Positions 32,601 through 39,650 are shown, counted from the stretch's first letter. The stretch: DNA of 64,000 bases from Clostridium sp. C8-1-8 (GCF_009928445.1 NZ_JAABNO010000008.1:1-64000), one strand, 5' to 3'. Notes: a model not told the origin generated them from the letters alone. A program made the numbers and translations.

Positions 32601-34281
32601 CAAAGGTTAAATCTACGGCTTGACCAGGAAAATAAGTCCAAGTATCTATTCCTTTTACATCTCCAAAGCTTTGGAAATAAGCGTTTGCACCATTACTACT
32701 ATCAATACCGTTTAAAGCAGAAATAGGATTGATATTATATTTTGTATTACCTGCATCTAAATTAACAGTTGTATTGTTTGAAGTAGTGTAATTACTTTCG
32801 TCGTAATAAACCTTATATTTATCAGTGTAATTATTTGGATTAGCATATCCAGGTGCATTCATTAACTGAACCTTTATACCGAAAGGATTATGTTCAGCAT
32901 CAAGCATTGGAAAATGATATTCTCCGCCTTTCATTATTAGATGCGCAGAGTAACTTCCAACAGGAAGCTTTTTACCACTTTTATCTGTACCATCCCAGGT
33001 CACAGTATTTTTTCCTGCAACACATACATTTTCAATTACCTTATCTGTAGCTAGATTAAAGCCACCTGTACCATCTGTATCTATTACCAGTCTATAGCTT
33101 GAAGCTTTATCTGCTACAAAGCTGAAAGTTCCTCCATTACTCAACTGAGTCTTACTCTGTGTTCCTGTATTACCTGTAAAGTTAAAGTTTTGAGGAACTG
33201 CAGGAGCAATAGCTTGTGGAGATAAATTGCTAGGAAGATCTTGTGATGGATAGTTAAAAAATACATTATGGGTTATGTCAGTAGCTGTATCAGGCACATC
33301 TGGTCTTTGAGGTGATACATTTCCCAATATATGCTTTAATGTATTACTTGTTCTATCAACTCCTGCAGCTGTTGTGTCTTCAGCAACAGAATGGTATAAT
33401 GTCATATTACTTGTTTTGTCTACAAAGCCTCTATTATTTGAAAAGAATAGAAAACCATTTGGATCAAGCCCATTCATAGAAGTCTTGTACACGTACCCAT
33501 CCTTAGTCAATACGTAAAAATCACTATCAATTACGTGTACTGCGGTTGTAGCATTTTTAGCTGTATCGTTCGTAGTAGAATTCTTTCCAACAAATAATGA
33601 AACATAAGAAGTAAATACTCTACCTTTTCTTTCGTTACCAGTCATATCTTTTACAGTTATGTCCCATGCTCCAATAGTATTTCCTTGTGCTGATACGAAA
33701 TCATCTGTAACTTTTTGTATACTAGATGATATTGCTCTTACAGACTTTGCATCCCATCCAACTCCACTTTTATCAGTAGCTTTTCCAGTAGAGTCATAAT
33801 AACCATCTTCTGTAGGATCATCGGCATGCTTACCTGATCCCCTAAACTCAACCTTCCATACACCTGAAGTATCAGCTTTAATTGTTATTGGAGTGTATCC
33901 ACCTGAACCTGGATTTGGACCAGCTGACTCCTTCTGGTAAGAATCTATATATCCTAACCCAGTAGCTTTGTCAACATGATAGCCAGTTCTTGTACCATCT
34001 GGTTTAGTAACATATATTTCATAATCCTTATCAGGATTAGAAACAATTACACTTGAGCCTAAGTTTATAGTTTCACCTGCATTAACAAAGACATTTAACT
34101 TTGTTTGTCTTGGAATGCTTGCATAAGTGTCATTACTTGTCCACTCTGTGTAAGCTCTATACCCACCATTTTTAACCATATCCTTAGTACCTTCAGCTTT
34201 TACCTTAGTTGTATGCATTACATTATAGGAAATTGCTGCTGTTGCTATTAACATCATAATTTTAGTTTTACTTTTTAACAA
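23656..34281 (-). CDS. Giant sortase-anchored repeat protein, 3541 aa
   Basis: The start is TTG at 34281 with GAGGTG five bases upstream. A signal peptide (about 1-29, ending KVKAEG) precedes a unique region (30-660) with a FlgD-like Ig segment. From about 670 to 2974 come some 26 tandem Ig/cadherin-like repeats of about 88 residues (Big_9 or tandem-95 type): 21 with the NYDK...DANGD...YTPNKDFSGADSF pattern and about five divergent ones. Then come a carboxypeptidase-regulatory-like domain (2974-3065), an invasin-like Big_1 domain (3064-3170), a second regulatory-like domain with DFDGDGIADF, a Pro-rich stretch and LPKTG near 3510 with a hydrophobic tail. The acidic DxDGD loops suggest calcium binding. 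Likely a long stalk or adhesin; no catalytic domain is seen. Confidence 0.88.
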   Translation of the reverse strand: MLKSKTKIMMLIATAAISYNVMHTTKVKAEGTKDMVKNGGYRAYTEWTSNDTYASIPRQTKLNVFVNAGETINLGSSVIVSNPDKDYEIYVTKPDGTRTGYHVDKATGLGYIDSYQKESAGPNPGSGGYTPITIKADTSGVWKVEFRGSGKHADDPTEDGYYDSTGKATDKSGVGWDAKSVRAISSSIQKVTDDFVSAQGNTIGAWDITVKDMTGNERKGRVFTSYVSLFVGKNSTTNDTAKNATTAVHVIDSDFYVLTKDGYVYKTSMNGLDPNGFLFFSNNRGFVDKTSNMTLYHSVAEDTTAAGVDRTSNTLKHILGNVSPQRPDVPDTATDITHNVFFNYPSQDLPSNLSPQAIAPAVPQNFNFTGNTGTQSKTQLSNGGTFSFVADKASSYRLVIDTDGTGGFNLATDKVIENVCVAGKNTVTWDGTDKSGKKLPVGSYSAHLIMKGGEYHFPMLDAEHNPFGIKVQLMNAPGYANPNNYTDKYKVYYDESNYTTSNNTTVNLDAGNTKYNINPISALNGIDSSNGANAYFQSFGDVKGIDTWTYFPGQAVDLTFEVTPTVSDFSKSGNEDTNIAFVATDFINKFQAGTTNNLSKIKVTSLPSNGQLNLNGTAVTLNQEISVEDLGGLVFVPNKDWNGSANFDWIGSNGVIYSANNAKVNITITPVNDAPIAVDDVAKTNEKLPVIIKVLDNDSDVDGDLLHITSVTSPLFGKAFVNLDGTITYTPNLGYHGADAFTYTITDGNGVTTTAKVNVSVNALPVGENYDKKVEFNTPLTDKVVSTDADGDKLAYSKENDPSNGTVMVNEDGTWTYTPNKDFSGADSFTVKVEDGHGGTAISTISVTVDTPPTVGNYDKNADFNKPVSDKVTATDANGDALTYSKESNPTHGTVVVNNDGTWIYTPDKDFSGADSFTIKVDDGHGGVEISTVSVTVDTPPAVGNYDKNVDFNKSISDRIIATDANGDALTYSKESNPTHGTVVVNNDGTWTYTPDKDFSGADSFTVKVDDGHGGVEISTVSVTVDTPPTVGNYDKNADFNKSVSDKATATDANGDTLSYSKASDPSHGIVVVNEDGTWTYTPNKDFSGADSFTIKVNDGHGGTAISTISVTVNTPPAVGNYDKNVDFNKSVSDKIEATDANGDTLIYSKENDPANGSVVVNEDGAWTYTSNKDFSGADSFTVKVSDGHGGTAISTISVTVDTPPVVSNYDRKADFNKSVSDKITAIDVNEDKLTYSKENDPSHGTVIVNEDGTWTYTPNKNFSGADSFTVKVDDGHGGTAISTISVTVNTPPAVGNYDKNIDFNKSISDRIIATDANGDALAYSKETDPNHGMVVVNNDGTWIYTPDKDFSGADSFTVKVDDGHGGVEISTVSVTVDTPPAVGNYNKNADFNKSVSDKATATDANGDILRYSKASDPTHGIVVVNEDGTWTYTPNEDFSGTDSFTIKVNDGHGGSATSLVMIKVNTPPVAVDDFKAINQDNSVDIDVLGNDSDKDKDLLSVITVSQPQHGKAVVNGDWTITYTPNTGYSGTEDFTYTISDGHNGTATAHVTIKVNAIPMIPSFYKEINVNAELKDKVIASDADIEDVLTFAKASNPSHGSVVVNPDGSYVYTPDTDYVGYDSFTIKVSDNHGGTAISTINVRVNSIPTLTNYYERADFNKAVSDKLMGEDKDGDRLTYSKISDPSHGSVVVNEDGTWTYTPNRDFSGADSFTVKVNDGHGGTSISTISVTVDTPPSVVNYDKSVDFNKSVSDRIIATDANGDTLTYSKETDPSHGTVVVNNDGTWTYTPNKDFSGADSFTVKVNDGHGGTTISTISVTVDTPPAVGNYDKSADFNNSVSDKIVATDANGDILIYSKENDPSHGTVVVNNDGTWTYTPNKDFSGADSFTVKVNDGHGGTAISTISVTVDTPPVVGNYDKNTDFNKSVSDRIIATDANEDTLTYSKENDPSHGSVVVNNDGTWTYTPNKDFSGADSFTVKVNDGHGETAISIVNLKVDSLPIVGNYGEKTDFNKAVSDKVIASDVDGDSLSYSKASDPSNGTVIVNQDGTWTYTPNEDFSGTDSFTVKIEDGHGGSATSLVKIKVNTPPVAVNDFKAINQDNSVDIDVLGNDSDVDKDLLSVITVSQPQHGKAVINGDGTITYTPNSGYSGTEDFTYTISDGHNGTATAHVTIKVNAIPMIPSFYKEINVNAELKDKVIASDADIEDVLTFAKASNPSHGSVVVNPDGSYVYTPDTDYVGYDSFTIKVSDDHGGTAISTINVRVNSIPTLTNYDERADFNKAVSDKLMGEDKDGDRLTYSKISDPSHGSVVVNNDGTWTYTPNKDFSGTDSFTVKVNDGHGGTAMSTISVTVDTPPAVGNYDKSADFNKSVLDRIIATDANGDALTYSKETDPSHGTVVVNNDGTWIYTPNKDFSGADSFTVKVNDGHGGTTISTISVTVDTPPAVGNYNKNTDFNKPVSDKIVATDANGDTLTYSKETDPSHGSVVVNSDGTWTYTPSKDFSGTDSFKVLVNDGHGGTAISIVNLKVDSLPTVGNYGEKTDFNKPVSDKVIASDVDGDSLSYSKASDPSNGTVIVNQDGTWTYTPNEDFSGTDSFKVQAEDGHGGVVTSTITVKVDTPPVAVNDEAKTNESTTVKIDVLSNDTDLDKDSLSIISVTEPQHGKVVVNLDGTISYTPNAGYHGKEFFTYTISDGHNGISTATVSVDVNATPIVGNYEEKTDYNKSVSDKVVASDADGDVLTYSKAGDPSHGTVTVNKDGTWVYTPSKDFSGADSFTVKVEDGKGVSTISTVKIVVDTPPVAINDSITTDEDASVNIDILNNDKDANNDALTVTAVTNPSHGNVAINPDGTVKYTPVTNYNGNDSFTYTISDGHGGTATATVNIIVNPVNDAPTVPNYDKTTPYNKSISSRVQGTDVDGDALQYTLRSQANNGYVIVSSNGTWTYTPNFNYAGSDSFTVEVSDGHGKTAISTINITIRDRADLVGTVRDISTGNVVPNTTIQLSDLAGRLIYTTTTDAQGNYAINNVKLGIYDFRVSNSQFKTINDEFDVEPSSETDYTVRKDFQVSDALTYSLNLTASPNTILGDGISTSVLTTRVVDSNNNPVANVQVNFSADAGNFPNGAVAVTDKDGIAKVVFKSANVSGTEPQKIHVSASVDDKAHNLQAFDQIIMTFEPGVIVGVVIDNDTNQPISNALVEVSKDFDGDGIADFYSKVITGADGKYTIAIPRGNTDYKVEITKPVKVGNTYENVKFTQNNKVGSISGNKTEQYSSEETVAGVILSKQTDGKVAMLKDTSLFSIEVLNKADGSSAGNVKASFVNGVFEAEGLEKGKSYTIAINYTFPSGQRIAIGTANVNVNTDGQINLTSMLIDPYGTITDSITNGIIDGVRVQLYYADTERNRAAGRKPNTLVDLPKVPGFAPADNENPQIDDVNGKYAFMVFPEADYYLVATKDGYDTFVSETISVEKNIVKRDISMNQVKKPTVTTPIVSKPVEPIKETPQPEKTATIIQELPKTGSVVDFNTLSILGLMMVASGVGITLTKKKN
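27478..28060 (-). repeat. Segmental duplication in the repeat array, copy 1
   Basis: Nearly identical over about 580 bp to 29335-29917, offset 1857 bp, equal to seven domain units. It contains the divergent domains beginning PSFYKEINVNAELKDKV and FKAINQDNSVDIDVLGND. Confidence 0.8.
29335..29917 (-). repeat. Segmental duplication in the repeat array, copy 2
   Basis: Partner of the copy at 27478-28060; only scattered base changes separate them (for example GDG in copy 1 against GDW here). Confidence 0.8.
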
Positions 34282-34866
34282 TTCCTCACCTCTTTTTGTT
34301 TATGTAAAAATCCAGCAAAGATAGATACTTTTAATAACTTTTTAGCTTCTCTGCCTTCTCTGCCCAAATGTGAAGAAACTTTAAAAACTGCATTTTGTTT
34401 TTTATCCTTTTAAGGTTACTAAATTTTACCTATACAAAGTATACTCACCTAGATAGTTACATATAACATAGTTCCTCAAATCATAATGAATAAAAAGCAA
34501 AAACCGACCAATTATTAAAGTTGGTCGGTTGCACTATTGACTCTTTATGTACAAAGTGCCCAAATAAGTACATAAATCACTGTCTCCACATTTTTATTTA
34601 TTAATATTATTTATTATATTAAGAGTAGCCTTACAATAATATACATATTATAACAAAATATATAATTATTCAACATATTTATACATCTATATAAAATATT
34701 ATATAATGATCAATCTCATTGTCAATATATACATTTAATATTATTAATTTATAATGATACTAAAAAGCACATATAATAGAATTATAATTAAAATATAGTA
34801 TATTATCTGCTAAACTTACAAGGGCAGTTTATTTAAGTGAAATAATACTTGGAGTAAACACCTTAA
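34282..34866. other. 585-bp leader and intergenic stretch
   Basis: It holds the upstream region of the giant surface-protein gene, including a purine-rich GGGCAGAGAAGGCAGAGAAG stretch on the minus strand, and the terminator at 34502. I compared the leader with cyclic-di-GMP riboswitch motifs and saw no match. No gene found. Confidence 0.45.
34502..34530 (-). terminator. Terminator-like hairpin
   Basis: 10-bp GC-containing stem (AACCGACCAA / TTGGTCGGTT) with a 9-nt loop. A T-rich tract follows on the minus strand only, so it probably ends transcripts from the gene at 34867, although 340 bp downstream of its stop. Confidence 0.6.
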
Positions 34867-35292
34867 TTATTTATTTATAAATATTAGTCCAATAATACAA
34901 AATGTTATTCCAATAATCTTATTAATCCCAAAGCCCTCTTTATAAAATATTATTCCTATAGGAATGAGAATAATAGCAAGTAAGATATTTGCAACTAATG
35001 AACCCACGCTTATATTCCAACCTGCTCTATATGCCATTATATATCCAAATTCCAGTCCAACTATACCAAAACCAAGGACTACACTTGCCCAATTCAGCTG
35101 TCTAAAAGACTCTATAAGGCCTCTACCACCTTTGTTAAAATTAAATAGTAGTAGAGCTATAACTGCTCCAGTCAAATAGGTAATCATCAATGATGCAAAT
35201 GGATTAGCCTTCTCAGGTATTGACTTTGAGCAAATATTATAAACTGTATTGGATGCAACTATCAATACAATAGAGAATACATACATAAACAT
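34867..35292 (-). CDS. EamA/DMT-type small membrane transporter
   Basis: The 141-residue protein has four to five membrane helices and matches one EamA half-unit: the N-terminal VLIVASNTVYNICSKSIPE, a central AVIALLLFNF helix, GLEFGYIMAYRAGWNISVGS and a last helix pair ending IIGITFCIIGLIFINK. Full EamA proteins have two such units; single-unit proteins like this work as dimers, as in small drug/metabolite exporters. A GGGG-containing site precedes the ATG. Substrate unknown. Confidence 0.8.
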   Translation of the reverse strand: MFMYVFSIVLIVASNTVYNICSKSIPEKANPFASLMITYLTGAVIALLLFNFNKGGRGLIESFRQLNWASVVLGFGIVGLEFGYIMAYRAGWNISVGSLVANILLAIILIPIGIIFYKEGFGINKIIGITFCIIGLIFINK

Positions 35293-35680
35293 AATTTTTC
35301 CCCACTTAATTCATATAATATTTTTCTCACTAACTTATTGATTATTAGATGTTACTATATTCCTTAACATTTTACTCAAGTTTACCTAAAATAATACTTT
35401 TTATGAGTATCACAAATATTAGCAAAGTCATCTTCACGTATAAGCATTTCTTTTTTGCTGTTCACCCTAAATGGACATTCTAAGTATTTGATATCACTAG
35501 GTTTAGCTAGTATATTTTTTATAAGTAGTCTTAATAGTAAATAAACTGCATTTTCGCTTAAAACAAAAAATAGCTTTTGGACTATTTACTTATAAATAAC
35601 CCAAAAGCTAACTATATTTTAAAAGGTAATCTCTTTCGCCATTTATTAGTTTACTAAAAGAGCAATATAATTTTACTGAA
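35293..35680. other. 388-bp intergenic stretch with a possible gene remnant
   Basis: It carries the terminator at 35571-35610. Past it, the minus strand has an open frame without a start codon (about 35570 to the stop at 35382) reading KPSDIKYLECPFRVNS and KKEMLIREDDFANICDTHKK, which looks protein-like. It may be a remnant of a lost gene or chance. Confidence 0.3.
35571..35610 (-). terminator. Terminator of the gene at 35681
   Basis: Perfect 10-bp stem (TAGCTTTTGG / CCAAAAGCTA) with a 20-nt loop, followed on the minus strand by TTTTTTGTTTT. Confidence 0.7.
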
Positions 35681-36289
35681 TTACAAGTCCAAGTCACTTT
35701 CCCATATATACAGCATCTCATCAGACCAATAACGACTAGGAAGTATAATAGTTGCCTTACTTTTGTATGGGGTCATCAATATAGGAAAACATCCCTTCTT
35801 TAAATATCCATCAGGTATATGGTTTCTATGTACCATAATCGTAGTATAATATACCTCTTTTCCTTCTGTAAATTCATAAGGAAGCTTAAGATTCATAATT
35901 CTTTTATATTCATCAGTTATTGCATCTGTAAACTCTTTGATATTTTTTGGAGCATCATCAACTCCCTTATAGCTATAAAGAATAGAAGCCATTTTTCTAA
36001 GCTTATCAAAGTTACCATCAAAATAATTATCAGGACTGTATATTATTGCTGCAGGAGAATCATTATTTCCTTTTTTGAAAAGTGTAGTATTAGCCTGAAC
36101 TAAGCATCCATAAACGATTTTACCTTCCTTATATAAAACACCAAGATCCAAGTAAATCAGGTTCAACTTATCTTTTACGTTAGTTTTAAGCCAAGAAGGT
36201 TTAATAAATTTATCCTTTTTAACGCTGACAAAAGTAAAAAGATTTTTCTTTCTATATAATTCTCTAGTTTTTTCTATAGCTATCTTCAT
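35681..36289 (-). CDS. Hypothetical protein, 202 aa
   Basis: The gene starts at an ATG after AAAGGGAG and ends with its own terminator, so it is a complete single-gene unit. The protein is soluble, basic at the N-terminus (KTRELYRKKNLFTFVSVKKD) and acidic at the C-terminus (WESDLDL). A central block reads LDLGVLYKEGKIVYGCLVQANTT. No catalytic motif, signal peptide or membrane segment is visible. I do not recognise the family, and the neighbours give no hint. Confidence 0.6.
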   Translation of the reverse strand: MKIAIEKTRELYRKKNLFTFVSVKKDKFIKPSWLKTNVKDKLNLIYLDLGVLYKEGKIVYGCLVQANTTLFKKGNNDSPAAIIYSPDNYFDGNFDKLRKMASILYSYKGVDDAPKNIKEFTDAITDEYKRIMNLKLPYEFTEGKEVYYTTIMVHRNHIPDGYLKKGCFPILMTPYKSKATIILPSRYWSDEMLYIWESDLDL

Positions 36290-36439
36290 CCCTATCTCCC
36301 TTTCTTTACAAAAACACTTTATCCGCTTAGACTCATACTTCCTCTAACTGCCAACTGAGATTCCATTATTGATTATAATGCCAGTAAGTACTAGTCCCCC
36401 TCATAACCAATACAAAACCAACTATATTATACAACATAT

Positions 36440-36476
36440 AAAATGCTATGCAAATTAGTAATCAGCATAGCATTTT
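36440..36476 (-). terminator. Terminator of the VOC gene
   Basis: Perfect 12-bp stem (AAAATGCTATGC / GCATAGCATTTT) with a 13-nt loop, about 100 bp past the stop at 36573. Confidence 0.65.
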
Positions 36477-36572
36477 GTTTACCTTCTATAAAAGTATATT
36501 CTTTATTGAACAAACCTATCACTTTTAAAAATTAAAAATAGCTTGTTAATATATAAAGTAAAAAAGTTAAAC

Positions 36573-36986
36573 TTAACTTTCATAACTCAACTGCCATGGT
36601 ATACCATATTTATCTGTAAGTGATCCATAACATTTGCTCCAAAAGGTTTCCTGAAGCTCCATCTCAACAGATCCACCTTCGCTTAATTTATTATAATAAT
36701 TCTTTATATCATCTATGTTATTGCTTACAACTGATAAGCTTATATTATTTCCCTGAATAAATTCACTTCCTGGAAAAGTGTCTGAAAACATAATTGTACT
36801 ACCACAAATATTTAGTCTAGTATGTAACACCAAGTTTTTAGCCTCTTCAGGTATAGGAAAATTGGGATCAGTACCTCCTTCTCCAAAAGTCATAATTTGA
36901 GGTTGCGCTGTACCAAAAACCTTGGAATAGTATTCTACTGCTTCTCTACAATTCCCATTAAAATTAACATAAATATTTACAGCCAT
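36573..36986 (-). CDS. VOC-fold protein, PhnB-like
   Basis: The 137-residue protein has the PhnB/3-dmu-9 branch pattern of the vicinal oxygen chelate superfamily: NIYVNFNGNCREAVEYYSKV at the start, MTFGEGG, a strand with TIMFSDTFPG, and the final SLTDKYGIPWQLSYE. A longer frame begins with TTG at 37004, but the AAGGAG at about 36997-37002 is correctly spaced for the ATG at 36986. Family members are small cytoplasmic dimers; the role of this branch is mostly unknown and metal-binding cannot be judged by eye. Not antibiotic-resistance type by sequence. Confidence 0.88.
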   Translation of the reverse strand: MAVNIYVNFNGNCREAVEYYSKVFGTAQPQIMTFGEGGTDPNFPIPEEAKNLVLHTRLNICGSTIMFSDTFPGSEFIQGNNISLSVVSNNIDDIKNYYNKLSEGGSVEMELQETFWSKCYGSLTDKYGIPWQLSYES

Positions 36987-37173
36987 AGACGTCAACTCCT
37001 TCAATAATGTTATGTTCTTAAAAATTACTTCAATTAGTTTAGTTGTTCCTTTTATAAAAGAACTTTATTCTAAGACTATAAATAATTTATTACAACAAGC
37101 TTTAAAAGCTTATGATTTATTCAATCTTATTGTAGATCCATAGGTTATGCAACAAGAATTCTTAAAATAAAAA

Positions 37174-37208
37174 TACACCTAAATCTAGGAAATGTAGAAT
37201 TAGGTATA
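37174..37208 (-). terminator. Terminator of the DUF1275 gene
   Basis: 14-bp imperfect stem with a 7-nt loop, starting 7 bp past the stop at 37215 and followed by T residues on the minus strand. Confidence 0.65.
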
Positions 37209-37214
37209 CTTTTA

Positions 37215-37919
37215 TTATATATTTTGCTTTTTTATACTAAACAATGCTACATTAATACATAATATTAAAGCTGCCAACCATATTGCTTTAACTCCAAATA
37301 ATATAGTCAGTATTGCTCCCAAAAATGCACCTAAGATAAAGCATATTATTATAGTAAATAGTTTTTTAGCTCTTTCTGATGCTTTTTTATCTTTTTTTGT
37401 TACAGCTGCATATGCAGCCTCACAAGCAGTTCTTAGGTTTCCTGTAGTCATTGTGGTGCTATATGGGCAGTCTCCCAATTTCCTAAAAGAAGCTATTTGC
37501 AAGGAAGACACAAAGGAGATTATTGTATTTACTAAAATATCAGAGTTATTTTTAGTAATGAGGCCAGCTATAAAAAGAACTACAATCTCTAAAATAAGTA
37601 TAGCCTTTCCCCACTCTTGTATAAACATCTTTGGCGAATTCCCTTTTACAATTTCAGTTACTATAACTCCTAGAATAAAAGCTATTATTGGTGGCAAATG
37701 TTCCAAAGCGTGCATCCATTGGCCCTGAGCACCATAAATACCTAAAAGAACTATATTCCCTGTTTGAGCGTTTGAAAAAACTCCACCTCTAGCAATAAAA
37801 GTATATGAATCCAAAAAGCCGCCTACAATTGCAAGAAGTATGCCAAATGAGACAGTTTCATGGATTTCATACTTTGAATATGCTAATCTGTCTCTTACGT
37901 CAAAAACTTTACTGTTCAA
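37215..37919 (-). CDS. DUF1275 (YoaK-like) membrane protein
   Basis: The 234-residue protein has about six membrane helices. DUF1275 landmarks are present: AIVGGFLDSYTFIARGGVFSN followed by AQTGNIVLLGI near residue 55, and the second-half TTGNLRTACEAAY. Members are found widely in bacteria; their transport role is unproven. The start is TTG at 37919 with AGGGGG seven bases upstream. It stands alone with its own terminator. Confidence 0.88.
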   Translation of the reverse strand: MNSKVFDVRDRLAYSKYEIHETVSFGILLAIVGGFLDSYTFIARGGVFSNAQTGNIVLLGIYGAQGQWMHALEHLPPIIAFILGVIVTEIVKGNSPKMFIQEWGKAILILEIVVLFIAGLITKNNSDILVNTIISFVSSLQIASFRKLGDCPYSTTMTTGNLRTACEAAYAAVTKKDKKASERAKKLFTIIICFILGAFLGAILTILFGVKAIWLAALILCINVALFSIKKQNI

Positions 37920-38071
37920 CTGAAAGCCCCCTTAATAAGTTGTAAATCTTATTGAATAAAAATATTCCAAAAATATTATAGCACTTCCACAAAATTATGC
38001 TTTCAGGTTTTTTATCGAAATTTGCTGTCTCATTAAATTATGCTTAGATTTTTCTAGGATTTTTAAGATTT

Positions 38072-39220
38072 TCATAAATGCTTACTTATATCTAACTTGA
38101 ATTCATTGGTTATATCATTCCCTAAATTGTCCATTACTTTGACTTGCTTCAAATCTTTATTAGACTTTTGTGCTATTATAAAATAATCATTTTTCCGTTT
38201 GAAACTGTCCTTTGATACTTCCTCACTAGAGCCATCGGCATAAATCAATAATAGCTTATTTACTAGGTCTTTATCATCTTTTCCATAAAAGGTAAAGTAT
38301 TTGCTGTTTTCCAAATCTAAATTGTTCATTGAGATAAATTGTCCTTCAGGAGCTTCTGAGCTAATAGTCAGCTTAACTTTGTATCTATTTAGAAACAGCT
38401 TCTCCATTGCCATGACTCCTATCCTATTATCATTTCCATATAAGCAAACCTTACTATGGCCTATGTCTTCGGATGTAGTAAAATCTATGCTTCTCATATC
38501 ATACTTTGAATCAGAATCCTTTGATAATATTTCTTTTTTTATTGAATTATCATTATCTCCAACGGTATATTTTAAAGTTACAATAACTCCAAAAGTTAAA
38601 GAAGTAATTAGTGGAATTAAAAATATAGATACTGATTTGAAAAATCTACTCAAGATATTGTTTCCATAATACTCTTTATACTGGCTCTGTCTTAATCTTT
38701 TTTCAAGAGAACTGCAGGAACTTAGGAATCTAATAAAAGGAATGGTTAAACATGCTGTAATCAATACAATAAATAAGCTATACCTATTTAGCTTTGTTAA
38801 ATTATCTTGTAATATAAATAATGAATATAAGGAAACAATTTCTACTCCGTACCCTACTAAAAATATTATTAGCTTTTTTCTCAACCAGGTTATTTGCTCC
38901 AGCGGATCATTATATATACTTATATCTTCATTATTGTTGTTACCTGTATATTTAAAAATCCTAATATCACTATTTTCATGAACCACCTGCCAGCCGCTCT
39001 CTTTAAACATGATATAGTAATCATCTAAATCTTTAATGTTCTTATTGTAATCAACCTTGTAAATTATATCCGAACTAGTTGCTTTTCTAAAAGTATATAC
39101 CCCAAAATAGTTTGCTCTTTCGAAAATCCATCCATCATTGGCCATTTTCCTAAGCCATTGTTCTAATCTATCGTAATCATAGACAAAGAAAAGTTTGAAT
39201 ATTTTTTTAGTTCCCTTCAA
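38072..39220 (-). CDS. DUF2812 membrane protein, partner of PadR
   Basis: The N-terminal part (FVYDYDRLEQWLRKMANDGW and the following KATSSDIIYKVDY) is a DUF2812 domain, a small soluble domain usually encoded next to PadR regulators. Two helices near residues 118-140 and 143-165 and a third near 195-215 follow, then an extracytoplasmic region of about 160 residues. The frame opens at a GTG (39229) that overlaps the GGGGG site; the TTG at 39220, eight bases from that site, is a better start. The 14-bp overlap with padR implies coupled translation. The PadR protein probably represses the pair in response to an envelope signal; this is by analogy. Confidence 0.82.
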   Translation of the reverse strand: MKGTKKIFKLFFVYDYDRLEQWLRKMANDGWIFERANYFGVYTFRKATSSDIIYKVDYNKNIKDLDDYYIMFKESGWQVVHENSDIRIFKYTGNNNNEDISIYNDPLEQITWLRKKLIIFLVGYGVEIVSLYSLFILQDNLTKLNRYSLFIVLITACLTIPFIRFLSSCSSLEKRLRQSQYKEYYGNNILSRFFKSVSIFLIPLITSLTFGVIVTLKYTVGDNDNSIKKEILSKDSDSKYDMRSIDFTTSEDIGHSKVCLYGNDNRIGVMAMEKLFLNRYKVKLTISSEAPEGQFISMNNLDLENSKYFTFYGKDDKDLVNKLLLIYADGSSEEVSKDSFKRKNDYFIIAQKSNKDLKQVKVMDNLGNDITNEFKLDISKHL

Positions 39221-39551
39221 GATCAACACCCCCTAATATATCTTTGGCTTCTCTTCCTAAAGTCTCAATTCTTTTAAACTCCAACCTTACAACCTCTCTA
39301 CCTAGTGAGGTAAGTCTATAGTTTTTTCTTCTTTCTACATCTTCTGCTGTTTCAAAAACTTCTATTAAGCCATCTTTAGTTAACTTTGATAATGCTCCGT
39401 ATAAAGTTCCAGGCAAAAGCATCACTCTTGAATTTGTAACCTTATCAACAGTCTGCATTATTCCATATCCATGAAGTGGTTCCCACAATGCAGCCAAAAT
39501 GAAAAAGCTTGTTTCAGTTAAAGGCAGGAACTCTTTAGCGTTTTTTCTCAT
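39207..39551 (-). CDS. PadR-family transcriptional regulator
   Basis: The 114-residue winged-helix protein carries the PadR signature LTETSFFILAALWEPLHGYG near its start and the LLPGTLYGALSKLTKDGLIE recognition helix and wing, followed by a short C-terminal dimerisation helix. The ATG at 39551 has GAGGTG at the right distance; an upstream ATG at 39569 overlaps that site and is unlikely. Cotranscribed with the DUF2812 gene, a pairing common in Firmicutes. A repeated TCTATATA region just upstream is its likely operator. Confidence 0.9.
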   Translation of the reverse strand: MRKNAKEFLPLTETSFFILAALWEPLHGYGIMQTVDKVTNSRVMLLPGTLYGALSKLTKDGLIEVFETAEDVERRKNYRLTSLGREVVRLEFKRIETLGREAKDILGGVDLEGN

Positions 39552-39581
39552 AATTACACCTCTTCGCATTCATATCGACCT

Positions 39582-39650
39582 TCTATATATAGATACATGA
39601 TACATTTACATTCTATATATCGAGTATCTATATATCGGATATCTATATAG
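39582..39650. promoter_or_regulatory. Repeated TCTATATA region, candidate PadR operator
   Basis: Four copies of TCTATATA lie within 69 bp, in the forms TCTATATATAGATAC (39582-39596), TCTATATATCGAG (39612), TATCTATATATCGG (39625) and ATCTATATAG (39641). They are 31-99 bp upstream of the padR start, and PadR regulators usually bind AT-rich dyads at their own promoters. Confidence 0.5.

Noticed and set aside
24192..33050. Several plus-strand ORFs inside the giant repeat gene
   Set aside because: Antisense shadows of a long, biased coding sequence; they repeat with the domain array and have no start signals.
23656..34281. Giant repeat gene as a transposon, prophage tail or nonribosomal enzyme
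   Set aside because: It has a signal peptide, only Ig-like repeats and a sortase signal; no phage or synthetase domains.
34282..34440. Riboswitch in the leader of the giant surface-protein gene
   Set aside because: The purine-rich leader was compared with cyclic-di-GMP motifs and lacks the conserved cores and pairing.
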